From Shewanella algicola (GTDB lineage Bacteria > Pseudomonadota > Gammaproteobacteria > Enterobacterales > Shewanellaceae), in NCBI RefSeq assembly GCF_014648035.1, contig NZ_BMQI01000001.1, positions 62,001 to 126,000 on the forward strand: a DNA stretch of 64,000 bases, in the 5' to 3' direction. The notes beneath the pieces are model-generated. The model searched no databases. It saw only the letters and a program-made list of their open reading frames with translations, and had not been told where the DNA came from. The translations under genes were made by a program, and so were the position numbers. Positions 1 through 8,341 of this stretch are shown here, in pieces; position 1 is the first letter of the stretch, and each line of letters opens with the position of its first letter.

Positions 1-117
1 GTATTCAACACATTCTGATGTTTGACACTCTGGCAGCTGACTTGCTTCACTTTTTGTTGGAGCAAAAATCAGAAAGCTGGCCAAGAGGCTAAAAATAATT
101 ATTTTATGTTGCATCAT
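1..117 (-). CDS. Secreted protein, 5' end only (cut by window edge)
   Basis: On the minus strand an open frame starts at an ATG pair (117 and 114) and runs off the left edge, giving 39 residues. It opens with Met-Met-Gln-His-Lys, then a hydrophobic stretch (IIIFSLLASFLIFAP), which looks like a signal peptide. Cleavage could fall near SEA-S. The visible mature part contains two cysteines six residues apart (PECQTSECVEY). A weak GGA lies upstream of the start. The product cannot be named from this fragment. It is transcribed leftward, as is the efflux unit that follows. Confidence 0.55.
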   Translation of the reverse strand, partial: MMQHKIIIFSLLASFLIFAPTKSEASQLPECQTSECVEY

Positions 118-276
118 GCTAATTCCATTTAATGAATGTTTTTATACTATTAGCGCTGAAGCTTAACTTGTCTATAGTAAGAATGGATTAAAAAATAAAC
201 AGAACAAACGACTGTTTAACATAATACTAGTGTCACTAGGGCCTTCAGATAATTAAGCGATAGTAATTATTTTCAA

Positions 277-1305
277 TCACACGCCAAATCGTGTTGCTTC
301 AAAACGATTTAATAGCCGATGCACGAGATAACACAGTAATAAAGTGGCGACGATGGCGACTAAAATGCTGCTTATACGGTATAAGGCACTAAAAACGAGA
401 TCATTATTTGGCGTAAGATACTGGCCAAATAATATTCCTAAGGTGGTCATGGCGCCAAAGCCGACTCCTGAGCCGCTGGCCTCTTTAACGTGCACCTGGC
501 TAAATAACATCAAGCCTATCCACAAAAGTGGCACGACAAAAAGTAGCATGCCAGACCAATCATAAAGCACTGCCTGGCCGACTAAGCCAAAAATTACGCC
601 AAATAAGGTCCCTATTGCACGCTTTCTGGCATAGCCCAGTGCCCCATTCCAATGCATGGGAAATAACAGTAATAACGTGGTGGCTTGGGCTGACATTGAA
701 TCTTTTAAATTAAACATCTGAAACACAATAAATGACGCGGTAGCGATAGAGGCACCCAATAATGTTTCGTGGCGCATACGATTAGGCGCTTTTACCACAC
801 CGGCCATTGGCGGCCTTGGGGCAACGTCTGGCCATAATGCTGTCATCGCATAGGCGATAATCACCGAGGCGAGTGTCGCCCAAAAGTTGCTGAAAATGAG
901 GTTGTTGATGTCCATGCCCGGATAACTGGCAAAATGCAGCATAATGCTTAAGCTAATCACGCCATTGGCACCGAACAAAAATAAACTGCCACGTGACATG
1001 GCGGCAAAACGATACAAAAACAATAAAAAAACGATGGGTAACATAACCCCAGGATGACCGCCAAATAAGCCACCGAGAATACCGACTTCAAGCCCAGCCA
1101 TAACCGACGAAGCCAGCAGTTGTCGCATGGCATGAGCGTTCATCACCGGAACTAATCCAAGTAATAACATCGGCGTGACGGTAAAAAACACCCCATAATT
1201 TAGGTCGAATAATTTACAAATCGCAAACCCCAGTGTGGCACCAGTAGCAATGCGCAAACATTGGTGTAAATCATTGGTAGTTAACGGACTATGACGTAAT
1301 AACAT
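277..1305 (-). CDS. DUF2955/FUSC-like inner-membrane exporter subunit
   Basis: An integral membrane protein of about 342 residues with two blocks of hydrophobic helices (roughly 20-150 and 185-335), the layout of the DUF2955 family related to FUSC/aromatic-acid exporters. Such proteins usually work with an HlyD-type periplasmic adaptor, and one is encoded directly upstream at 1394-2464 on the same strand. The substrate is unknown. A GTG at 1329 is in frame, but no ribosome site precedes it. The ATG at 1305 has AAGG seven bases upstream, so I prefer it. A perfect 14-bp palindrome lies at 1333-1346 just before the gene. The unit is probably controlled by the MarR/SlyA gene at the head of the operon. 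Confidence 0.8.
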   Translation of the reverse strand: MLLRHSPLTTNDLHQCLRIATGATLGFAICKLFDLNYGVFFTVTPMLLLGLVPVMNAHAMRQLLASSVMAGLEVGILGGLFGGHPGVMLPIVFLLFLYRFAAMSRGSLFLFGANGVISLSIMLHFASYPGMDINNLIFSNFWATLASVIIAYAMTALWPDVAPRPPMAGVVKAPNRMRHETLLGASIATASFIVFQMFNLKDSMSAQATTLLLLFPMHWNGALGYARKRAIGTLFGVIFGLVGQAVLYDWSGMLLFVVPLLWIGLMLFSQVHVKEASGSGVGFGAMTTLGILFGQYLTPNNDLVFSALYRISSILVAIVATLLLCYLVHRLLNRFEATRFGV

Positions 1306-1332
1306 CGGCATACCTTCAGGATATGTCACGGC

Positions 1333-1346
1333 AGGCCCTAGGGCCT
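1333..1346. repeat. Perfect 14-bp palindrome (AGGCCCTAGGGCCT)
   Basis: A self-complementary GC-rich palindrome without a loop lies between the HlyD gene and the DUF2955 gene, overlapping the region upstream of the likely start. A 12-of-13 match to its right half (CTAGGGCCTTCAG) occurs at 236-248 beyond the other end of the DUF2955 gene. Whether it acts as an RNA element or protein site cannot be told. Confidence 0.4.
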
Positions 1347-1393
1347 TTAGTGGCGCAATAAGGCGAGTAACAACATCGATATTTTGATCGGGA

Positions 1394-2464
1394 TTAATAT
1401 ATATAGTGCAGCACGCTAATCAGCTTAATCTGTACTTTGGCTAAAAAACCTAGCACCGCATTATTAGGGACTAATTGCACAGTAGCGCGCGCACCGGCGG
1501 GTAAGGTATTAACCACTTGATGATCCAGAGCCAAATGCAAACGTAACCGCTGAGCATCACGCACCCAGCGCGCCGACGCCTCTGGCGTGGCTAAACGCCC
1601 ATTCGCATCAAACTGCCCTGCACTCACACCAGCATCGACATTGCTGACTTTAGCTTGATATAAACGCCCTGGTTGACCGTCAAAAGTAATATAAGCGGTA
1701 GATTGTGACTCTATTCCTCTTAAACTTTTTTCTCTAAAGTCGGCAATAATATCCACTTTTTCAGATACCACAGCGAGCAATGGCTGACCAACAGTGGCAA
1801 AACTGCCGACTTCTAGTTGTAGATTAGTCACAACCCCATTTTGCTCGGCGCGCACCTGGGTGTATGACAGATTTAACTCGGCCTGAGCGAGGCGATTTCG
1901 AGCTTGGCGCATTTTTAGATTCTCTGCACCATCACGCCCACGACTCACCACCAATTGACTTAGACGCGCATTGGCTGCCATTAAGTTAGCTTCTGCTGTT
2001 GAGGCGTCACTTTGTGCTTGATCGGCTAATTGCTGCGATACACCACGGCTTGCATAAAGTGCATCAAGCCGTTTTGCCTCACTGCGTTTTTGCTGTGCGC
2101 TACTTTGCTTAGCGTTAACATCGGCTTGAGCGGCTAATATCTCAGCATCAAGCTCTGCATTGTCTTGTTTGGCTTGCTCTAAGGCTAAATTGGCTTGCTC
2201 AACAGCCAGTTCAAATGGCGCGGAGTCGATACTAAATAACACATCACCTTTAGCGACCACTTGATTGTTTGCCACGGCTATCGAGGCAATTTTACCGCTG
2301 ACTTGCGGGGTGACTTTGGTCACCATACGTGTGGCCATTGCCTGTGGGGTCATTGGCATCATGGCGTCGGCAAACATAAAATAGCCAAACACTGATATAA
2401 ACAGAAATATGGATATTTTAACGAGTCGTGCAAATTGTTGATCTGGGGTCATATACCTTCTCAT
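1394..2464 (-). CDS. HlyD/EmrA-family periplasmic adaptor
   Basis: 356 residues: a short cytoplasmic N-terminus, one membrane anchor (about 15-36), a lipoyl-like half (VTPQVSGKIASIAVANNQVV, about 50-69), a long Ala/Gln-rich coiled-coil hairpin (about 75-190), the second lipoyl half (AEQNGVVTNLQLEVGS) and a C-terminal beta-barrel part. This is the membrane fusion protein of a tripartite or two-part efflux system; the inner-membrane partner is the DUF2955 protein next to it. No outer-membrane TolC gene is nearby, so a shared TolC is inferred. It begins 21 bases after the MarR-type gene on the same strand. A second in-frame ATG at 2452, close behind AGAAGG, could be the true start. Confidence 0.85.
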   Translation of the reverse strand: MRRYMTPDQQFARLVKISIFLFISVFGYFMFADAMMPMTPQAMATRMVTKVTPQVSGKIASIAVANNQVVAKGDVLFSIDSAPFELAVEQANLALEQAKQDNAELDAEILAAQADVNAKQSSAQQKRSEAKRLDALYASRGVSQQLADQAQSDASTAEANLMAANARLSQLVVSRGRDGAENLKMRQARNRLAQAELNLSYTQVRAEQNGVVTNLQLEVGSFATVGQPLLAVVSEKVDIIADFREKSLRGIESQSTAYITFDGQPGRLYQAKVSNVDAGVSAGQFDANGRLATPEASARWVRDAQRLRLHLALDHQVVNTLPAGARATVQLVPNNAVLGFLAKVQIKLISVLHYIY

Positions 2465-2485
2465 TACTCACTTTTGACTATGCCA

Positions 2486-2950
2486 TTACGCAGAGCTTTT
2501 ATCTAATGTGGCCAGTGCGTTCTCGCTGATTTTACTCATAATATTTTCAAAGTCATTGAGTTGTTGCTGGCTAATGCCTGCTAATAAATTACGTCGCACT
2601 AACATGATTTTACTTTCCATCTGTTTAAGCATCTCAATCCCATCTGGGGTTAAGCTAACAATGCGTGCCCGTTTATCTTTTTCGCAACAACGGCGCTGCA
2701 CATAGCCCTGATCTTCTAATTGATTAAGGGTGCGCATTAATGATGGCAATTCAATTTCCAACGCATCTGCAAGCACCTTTTGACTAACGTTGTCGCCTAA
2801 GCGCAATAGCTTCCATAATGCGGTCCAGCGCGGATGAGTTAGGCCTAACGGGATTAATTCAGCATCCGCAGCCGTTCGCCATAAACGGTGCAATCGACCT
2901 AAATTTTCAGCAAGAGACAGTTCTTTTAATCTTTCTAATTCTGGAGACAT
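2486..2950 (-). CDS. MarR/SlyA-family transcriptional regulator
   Basis: About 154 residues from the ATG at 2950 (MSPELERLKELS). A winged-helix domain is visible: recognition region SQKVLADALEIELPSLMRTLNQLEDQGYV followed by the wing with KDKRARIVSLTPDG, typical of SlyA/MarR. It heads a three-gene operon with an HlyD adaptor and a DUF2955 exporter, so it is probably their ligand-responsive repressor. An ATG at 2983 would place the start inside a palindromic operator, which makes the shorter form more likely. Two SlyA-type palindromes sit directly upstream (2968-2979 and 2993-3004), which suggests autoregulation. Confidence 0.85.
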   Translation of the reverse strand: MSPELERLKELSLAENLGRLHRLWRTAADAELIPLGLTHPRWTALWKLLRLGDNVSQKVLADALEIELPSLMRTLNQLEDQGYVQRRCCEKDKRARIVSLTPDGIEMLKQMESKIMLVRRNLLAGISQQQLNDFENIMSKISENALATLDKSSA

Positions 2951-2967
2951 GAGTAACACCCACTTAG

Positions 2968-3004
2968 TTAGCGTGCTAAGCATTATAACTAGTTAGCATG
3001 CTAA
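2968..3004. promoter_or_regulatory. Two SlyA/MarR-type operators
   Basis: TTAGCGTGCTAA at 2968-2979 and TTAGCATGCTAA at 2993-3004 are 12-bp palindromes (the second perfect) with centres 25 bp apart, immediately upstream of the MarR/SlyA-type gene. They match the known SlyA binding pattern TTAGCAAGCTAA at the outer five bases on each side. Binding here would block the efflux operon promoter. Confidence 0.75.
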
Positions 3005-3067
3005 GTAAATAACGTTTTGAAATAAGTTACATCATCACAAACTAAGTCATTAACACATAAATTAGAT

Positions 3068-3121
3068 GTCAATTTGACACCTAGAAGTCTATATGACACT
3101 CATCAGAACTGTCTTTTAGAC
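3068..3121. promoter_or_regulatory. Three NorR enhancer boxes
   Basis: Three copies of the NorR core GT-N7-AC: GTCAATTTGAC (3068-3078), GTCTATATGAC (3087-3097) and GTCTTTTAGAC (3111-3121). All share the fuller form GTC-N5-GAC. Three such boxes upstream of a sigma54 promoter is the arrangement known for norVW in E. coli. Here they precede the nitric oxide reductase gene whose regulator is encoded just downstream of it. Confidence 0.85.
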
Positions 3122-3186
3122 AATTGCAACATCAATGATTAAATTAAAAATCTCATAAATTCAATGCTTTGAATTAAATTAAAAAG

Positions 3187-3203
3187 TTGGCACGTCTTGT
3201 GTA
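3187..3203 (+). promoter_or_regulatory. Sigma54 (-24/-12) promoter of norB
   Basis: TTGGCACG with the GG at 3189-3190, then 10 bases, then GT at 3201-3202 in place of the usual GC. The -24 element is a perfect match; the -12 element is one base off. It lies 66 bp downstream of the last NorR box. Transcription would begin near 3213, so the ATG at 3204 cannot be the start of the protein. Confidence 0.75.
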
Positions 3204-3248
3204 ATGTCAGGTCATCTGTATAAAAATGACTTTGCGCTAAGAGGACTT

Positions 3249-5531
3249 ATGAGCAAAAACAAACTCACCGGCATTGCACTATTAATCGTGCTTGTGGCTT
3301 CTTTCACTGTATTACTTAGTTTAGGCAGCGGTATATACCGAGAAAAACCGCCGATCCCAACGGCGTTTACCGACACCAGTGGTCAGCCTGTATTTACCCA
3401 AAATGATATTGAACAAGGTCAACTCGTTTGGCGTTCAATGGGCGGGCATCAGTTAGGATCGATATGGGGTCATGGCTCATACGTGGCACCTGACTGGACT
3501 GCAGACTGGCTACACCGTGAAGCACAAGCTTGGTTATCAATAACCGCAAAGCAGCGTTTTAACCGCGATTTTGCCGAACTTGATACTGAGCAACAAGCAG
3601 GGTTAGAAAAAGCCCTTAGAAATGACATTCGTCATAACACGGTAATTGAAGGAGCAGAAGACAAGACCTATGTTGCGCTTTCAACGACCCGTATCGCGGC
3701 GATAAACGAAGTCACTCAACATTATCTATCATTATTTGGTGACGACCCTGAGTTAAGATCACTACGTGAACAATACGCCATGAAAGAAGGCACGATTACC
3801 GATGTCGGGCATCGTGAATTATTAAATGCTTTCCTCTTTTGGGGCGCATGGGCCGCGGTAACTGAGCGCCCTGGTTATGATTACACCTACACCAACAACT
3901 GGCCGTATGATCCGCAGATAGGCAATTTACCAACGTCAGACAATATTGTTTGGTCAGTGTTAAGTGTAGTGACATTGATTCTTGGTATTGCCATGTTGAT
4001 TTGGCATCACGCCTGTTGCAAAGAAGAAGCATTGCCAGAACCCGCCAAAGAAGATCCGCTATTTCACACTAAACCAACGGCATCGCAAAAGGCAGTAGGC
4101 AAATACTTCATTACCGCTATTGGTCTGTTTTTGCTGCAAATATTACTGGGCGGCGTGACCGCGCATTACGCAGTAGAAGGCCAAGAGTTTTACGGTATCG
4201 CCATCTCAGAAATCTTACCTTATTCGGTTACGCGTACCTGGCACACTCAACTGGCCGTATTTTGGATTGCCACGGCATGGTTAGGCACTGGCCTTTACAT
4301 TGCGCCAGCACTATCTGGCTATGAGCCTAAATATCAGCGCCTTGGCGTTAACGTATTGTGGGTGGCTCTAGTCGTTGTCGTGCTGGGTTCTATGGCAGGT
4401 GAATGGTTAGGCGTACAACAATATTTTGATCTCGACATGAACTTTTTATTTGGTCACCAGGGCTATGAATACATTGATTTAGGCCGGGTGTGGCAAATCC
4501 TATTACTGGGTGGTTTATTGATTTGGTTAGCATTAGTGACCGCATCAATGCGCCCAGCGTTAAAAGTCAGTAGCGACATGCAACCGGTTATTTGGGTGCT
4601 GTATGCTTCGTGTGTTGCCATTGGGTTGTTTTATGGTGCCGGCCTATTTATGGGCAAACACTCAAACCTTGCGATTGCTGAGTACTGGCGCTGGTGGGTA
4701 GTACATTTATGGGTAGAAGGCTTCTTTGAAACCTTTGCCACTTCAGTTATTGCCTTGATGTTAGTCCGCTTAGGCTTAATCCGTGCTCGCAGTGCCAACG
4801 GTGCGGTATTGTTCTCTACGGTTATCTTTTTAACCGGTGGTTTAATCGGTACCCTACACCACTTGTATTTTACTGGCACTCAAACCTCAGTCATTGCATG
4901 GGGCGCAATATTCTCAGCACTTGAAGTTGTCCCATTAGCACTTATTGGTTTTGAAGCCATGGAGACCTATCGCTTACGTAAAGCCAGTCCCTGGATGGAG
5001 CGTTATCACTGGGCAATTATGTTCTTTGTCGCCACCTCATTTTGGAATTTAGTGGGCGCAGGGGTATTAGGATTCTTAATCAACCCACCGATTTCACTTT
5101 ACTTTATCCAAGGATTAAACACGACGGCAACTCATGCTCACGCAGCATTCATGGGTGTATACGGAATGTTAGGTATGGGGCTGATGCTGTTCTGTTTACG
5201 TGGCTTAACCGGCAATATGAAGTGGAACGAAAAATACCTTAAAGGGGCCTTTTGGACCTTAAATATCGGTTTAGCGGGTATGGTATTTATGTCGCTATTG
5301 CCTGTGGGTATTGTGCAGTTCTTTGCCGCTATCGATCACGGTTACTGGTATGCTCGCTCACCTGCGGTGATCCACAGCGAGTTGGTTGAAAATCTAGTGT
5401 GGATGAGAATGTTCGGCGACATTATCTTTAGTGTAGGCGGATTATTGATGGCAGCGTTCTTATTTGACCTGATCAAAAAAGCCATTAGCAGCAAGAGCGC
5501 TAAAGCGAAGCAAACCGTCGCATTGGCATAA
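3249..5531 (+). CDS. norB: Quinol-dependent nitric oxide reductase (qNOR/NorZ)
   Basis: About 760 residues. It reduces two NO to N2O with quinol electrons in the inner membrane. The long periplasmic N-terminal domain between the first two helices (roughly residues 25-225, with GGHQLGSIWGHGSYVAPDW) marks the single-subunit quinol type. The heme-copper oxidase fold follows with its histidines: HTQLAVFW, VVHLWVEGFFE (metal-site His and Glu), the His pair in GTLHHLY, and the heme-ligand pair in ATHAHAAFMG. The ATG at 3249 follows AAGAGGAC and is downstream of the predicted sigma54 start point, whereas an in-frame ATG at 3204 is not. NorR boxes and norR nearby point to NO-induced detoxification; no other denitrification gene is in the window. 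Confidence 0.93.
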   Translation: MSKNKLTGIALLIVLVASFTVLLSLGSGIYREKPPIPTAFTDTSGQPVFTQNDIEQGQLVWRSMGGHQLGSIWGHGSYVAPDWTADWLHREAQAWLSITAKQRFNRDFAELDTEQQAGLEKALRNDIRHNTVIEGAEDKTYVALSTTRIAAINEVTQHYLSLFGDDPELRSLREQYAMKEGTITDVGHRELLNAFLFWGAWAAVTERPGYDYTYTNNWPYDPQIGNLPTSDNIVWSVLSVVTLILGIAMLIWHHACCKEEALPEPAKEDPLFHTKPTASQKAVGKYFITAIGLFLLQILLGGVTAHYAVEGQEFYGIAISEILPYSVTRTWHTQLAVFWIATAWLGTGLYIAPALSGYEPKYQRLGVNVLWVALVVVVLGSMAGEWLGVQQYFDLDMNFLFGHQGYEYIDLGRVWQILLLGGLLIWLALVTASMRPALKVSSDMQPVIWVLYASCVAIGLFYGAGLFMGKHSNLAIAEYWRWWVVHLWVEGFFETFATSVIALMLVRLGLIRARSANGAVLFSTVIFLTGGLIGTLHHLYFTGTQTSVIAWGAIFSALEVVPLALIGFEAMETYRLRKASPWMERYHWAIMFFVATSFWNLVGAGVLGFLINPPISLYFIQGLNTTATHAHAAFMGVYGMLGMGLMLFCLRGLTGNMKWNEKYLKGAFWTLNIGLAGMVFMSLLPVGIVQFFAAIDHGYWYARSPAVIHSELVENLVWMRMFGDIIFSVGGLLMAAFLFDLIKKAISSKSAKAKQTVALA

Positions 5532-5564
5532 CACTAGGTTTGAGCAACATAAGATAACTCAACT

Positions 5565-5602
5565 CACAAAGGGGCCGCTATGATCATAGTGGCCCTTTTG
5601 TG
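5565..5602 (+). terminator. Hairpin terminator after norB
   Basis: CACAAAGGGGCC and GGCCCTTTTGTG form an extended near-perfect hairpin around TATGATCATA, ending in a T run. A 13-base element, TGATCATARTGGC, is repeated at 5581-5593 and 5601-5613. The hairpin separates norB from norR. Confidence 0.65.
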
Positions 5603-5644
5603 ATCATAATGGCACCTTTAACACTTGTTGTTATATTTACACTT

Positions 5645-5655
5645 GTCATAATGAC
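5645..5655. promoter_or_regulatory. Single NorR box upstream of norR
   Basis: GTCATAATGAC matches GT-N7-AC and the fuller GTC-N5-GAC shared by the three boxes upstream of norB. It ends 27 bases before the norR start and has no sigma54 promoter beside it, so autorepression of norR by its own product is the simplest reading. Confidence 0.65.
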
Positions 5656-5682
5656 AGCACCGCAACATCATTGGAGTTTACC

Positions 5683-7233
5683 ATGGCATTAAGTCAAACC
5701 GACTTAACCCGTATTGCGCTTGATATCACCGCAAATTTATCAACTCGCGATCGCTTTTCACGTTTACTCACCACGCTCAGAGACACCCTAGACTGTGATG
5801 CCGCGGCGCTATTGTCGTTTCAAGGTCATCAATTTACCCCACTCGCAATTGATGGTCTTAGTGCTGATGTATTGGGCAGGCGTTTTATTGTTAATGAGCA
5901 CCCAAGGCTTGAGGCCATAGCGCGAGCCGGTGATGTGGTGCGCTTTCCTGCCGACAGTCAATTGCCCGACCCTTATGACGGCTTAATTCCTAATGTGGAT
6001 GGCGATTTAAAAGTGCATGCCTGTGTGGGATTACCCTTGTTTGCCAACGAGCAGCTGATTGGGGCATTAACCATCGATGCACTCGACCCCAATAAGTTTG
6101 ACCAGTTCACCAATAATGAATTACGCAGCATTAGCGCCATTACTGCCGCTTCACTCAATAATGCCTTGCTGATTGATAAACTCGAAAAACAAGCGAGTAA
6201 CTTTACCATTAGCAGCAGTAAACCCACTGGGCAGCTCGATACTGCAACAGAGATCATTGGCCAAGATGACAGCTTTATGGCCTTGCTCAATGAAGTGAAT
6301 GTGGTCGCTGCCACAGAATTAAATGTGCTGATTTTAGGTGAAACAGGTACAGGTAAAGAACTCATAGCAAAAGCGGTACATCAGCATTCTCCTCGTGCCG
6401 ATAAACCGCTAGTGTATTTAAACTGCGCCGCCTTGGCTGAGTCGGTTGCTGAAAGTGAACTATTTGGCCATGTAAAAGGGGCCTTTACCGGCGCCATTAG
6501 CCACCGCAGCGGTAAATTTGAAGTGGCTGACAAAGGCACGTTATTTTTAGATGAAATTGGTGAGTTGCCACTTAATTTACAAGCTAAATTACTGCGGGTA
6601 TTGCAGTATGGTGATTTGCAAAAAGTGGGCGATGACCGCAGTTTAAAAGTGGATGTGCGGATTATAGCGGCCACCAATAAAGACTTAAAAAGTGAAGTAC
6701 TGGCGGGGCGTTTTAGGGCCGATTTATATCATCGTTTAAGTGTGTTCCCCATTGTGGTGCCGGCGCTACGAGAGCGACCTAGAGACATTCATTTATTGGC
6801 TGGTTTTTTTATTGAACGCTATCGCCAGCAATTGCTGTTGGCTCATTTAGGATTAAGTCACGATGCCCTAGCGTTACTCAACCATTACGATTGGCCCGGT
6901 AACATTCGTGAACTTGAACATGCCATTCATCGCGCGGCAGTATTGGCGAAATCGGCTGGGGTTCACGATGGCATGTGCACCATACAACCGCATCATTTTG
7001 AGTTTGCGACATCTACAGAACATGTCGCAACAGCCCCAAAAAAGGTAGCCGTTAAACAATCAGTAACATCTTTTGCGCAAATGAGCTTACGTGATGCAAC
7101 CGACCAGTTCCAAGGTCAGTTTATTCAACAAGTGCTGGGGCAACACGAAGGAAACTGGGCCGCCACAGCACGTAGTTTACAGCTTGATTCTGGCAACTTA
7201 CACCGCCTAGCAAAACGCTTAAAATTAAAATGA
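5683..7233 (+). CDS. norR: NO-responsive sigma54 activator NorR
   Basis: 516 residues: an N-terminal GAF domain (about 15-165) that in NorR senses NO through a non-heme iron, an AAA+ domain with Walker A GETGTGKE (219-226), the sigma54-contacting GAFTGA loop (266-271) and Walker B LFLDEIGE (287-294), and a C-terminal Fis-type helix-turn-helix ([20 protein letters not shown]). The ATG at 5683 follows GGAG; an upstream TTG at 5671 overlaps that ribosome site and is unlikely. It lies downstream of norB on the same strand, separated by a terminator and a NorR box, so it probably has its own promoter. Targets are the three boxes at 3068-3121. Confidence 0.93.
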   Translation: MALSQTDLTRIALDITANLSTRDRFSRLLTTLRDTLDCDAAALLSFQGHQFTPLAIDGLSADVLGRRFIVNEHPRLEAIARAGDVVRFPADSQLPDPYDGLIPNVDGDLKVHACVGLPLFANEQLIGALTIDALDPNKFDQFTNNELRSISAITAASLNNALLIDKLEKQASNFTISSSKPTGQLDTATEIIGQDDSFMALLNEVNVVAATELNVLILGETGTGKELIAKAVHQHSPRADKPLVYLNCAALAESVAESELFGHVKGAFTGAISHRSGKFEVADKGTLFLDEIGELPLNLQAKLLRVLQYGDLQKVGDDRSLKVDVRIIAATNKDLKSEVLAGRFRADLYHRLSVFPIVVPALRERPRDIHLLAGFFIERYRQQLLLAHLGLSHDALALLNHYDWPGNIRELEHAIHRAAVLAKSAGVHDGMCTIQPHHFEFATSTEHVATAPKKVAVKQSVTSFAQMSLRDATDQFQGQFIQQVLGQHEGNWAATARSLQLDSGNLHRLAKRLKLK

Positions 7234-7364
7234 GTCAACAGCAAAAAAATCAGTTGAATTATTAGACGTAATAAGTGAGGATGCGCGCTATTCAATGGTC
7301 AAGCTTTGAAAGATATTGTAGTCTGACTTTTATAACGTCTATTTTTAGGAATGATATAACCCTT

Positions 7365-8285
7365 ATGATGAATTCGTTACGCACCGCATTCGTTGCCGCG
7401 TCTACCATAATGTTAAGTTTTTCAAGTGCTGCTGTTGAATACCGTTTACCCACAAACGGCAGCAAATTGGTCGGTCAAAACCAATATTATGTGGTACCTG
7501 AAGAAGGTAAATTAACACTAGAGCAAATTGCGGCAGAATTTCAACTAGGGCTAACGAACCTTATTGAAGCAAACCCTGGTGTTGACCCATTCTTACCTAA
7601 GCCTGGTAGCACCTTAATCATTCCGCACCAGTTAATTCTGCCAGACACTAAGCAAGAAGGCATTGTGATTAACTCTGCTGAAATGCGCCTATATTATTAT
7701 CCAAAGGGTAAAAATATCGTTGAAGTGTTACCGATTGGTATTGGCCAAATAGGCCGTGATACCCCAGAAAACTGGGTGACTAAAGTACATCGCAAACGTG
7801 AGAGACCAACCTGGACACCTACAGCCAATATCCGCCGTATTTATGCAGCCAATGGCATTACGTTACCCGCAGTATGGCCAGCAGGCCCAGATAACCCAAT
7901 GGGGTTATATGCGCTGTATGTTGGTAACTTGTTTGCAGTTCATGGCACTAACGCCACATTTGGTATAGGTTTACGTGTTAGCTCTGGTTGTATCCGTTTA
8001 CGCGACGAAGACATTAAACACTTATTTGAAACTGTGCCAGTTGGTACTCGTGTTGAGTTTATAAATAAACCGATTAAAGCCACAGCAGAGCCTGATGGTA
8101 GCCGTTATATTGAAGTGCACGAGCCTTTATCGAAAACTCAAGAAGAGTTTGACTCTAAAGAGCCTGTGTCATTAACCTTGGACAAAGAGTTAACCCGTTT
8201 TCTGGCTCATCCAGAAACCGACTCAACTGTGTTAAAACGATTATTAGAAAATCGTAGCGGTATGCCTACTCGTATTAACCCGTAA
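7365..8285 (+). CDS. L,D-transpeptidase (YkuD/ErfK family) with LysM
   Basis: About 306 residues. A signal peptide ([23 protein letters not shown]) leads to a LysM-like peptidoglycan-binding stretch (about 38-85, [12 protein letters not shown]...[11 protein letters not shown]), then a YkuD catalytic domain with His193 in HGT and the nucleophile Cys209 in SSGCIRL. Proteins of this ErfK/YbiS/YcfS group act in the periplasm, linking Braun-type lipoprotein to peptidoglycan or making 3-3 crosslinks; the sequence alone does not decide which. The frame is open to 7275, but only the start at 7365 (or 7368) gives a proper signal peptide. It ends at a strong terminator shared with the convergent bactofilin gene. 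Confidence 0.9.
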   Translation: MMNSLRTAFVAASTIMLSFSSAAVEYRLPTNGSKLVGQNQYYVVPEEGKLTLEQIAAEFQLGLTNLIEANPGVDPFLPKPGSTLIIPHQLILPDTKQEGIVINSAEMRLYYYPKGKNIVEVLPIGIGQIGRDTPENWVTKVHRKRERPTWTPTANIRRIYAANGITLPAVWPAGPDNPMGLYALYVGNLFAVHGTNATFGIGLRVSSGCIRLRDEDIKHLFETVPVGTRVEFINKPIKATAEPDGSRYIEVHEPLSKTQEEFDSKEPVSLTLDKELTRFLAHPETDSTVLKRLLENRSGMPTRINP

Positions 8286-8299
8286 GCACATCGAAGACG

Positions 8300-8340
8300 A
8301 AAAAATGGCCTGGTTAACTGAGTTGACCAGGCCATTTTTT
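8300..8340. terminator. Bidirectional terminator
   Basis: A 15-bp stem (AAAAAATGGCCTGGT pairing with ACCAGGCCATTTTTT) with an 11-base loop, flanked by A and T runs, sits between the convergent L,D-transpeptidase and bactofilin genes and can work in both directions. Confidence 0.9.
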
Positions 8341-8341
8341 A

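Noticed and set aside
3204..3248. norB starting at the ATG at 3204
   Set aside because: It lies at the -12 element of the predicted sigma54 promoter and so upstream of the transcript; the ATG at 3249 has a ribosome site.
5609..5626. TGGCAC-type sequence before norR as a second sigma54 promoter
   Set aside because: Ten bases after the GG stands AC instead of GC/GT, so the -12 element is missing.
5973..6677. Minus-strand open frames within norR
   Set aside because: They are antisense shadows of a well-supported coding frame, with low-complexity Ser/Leu content and no ribosome site.
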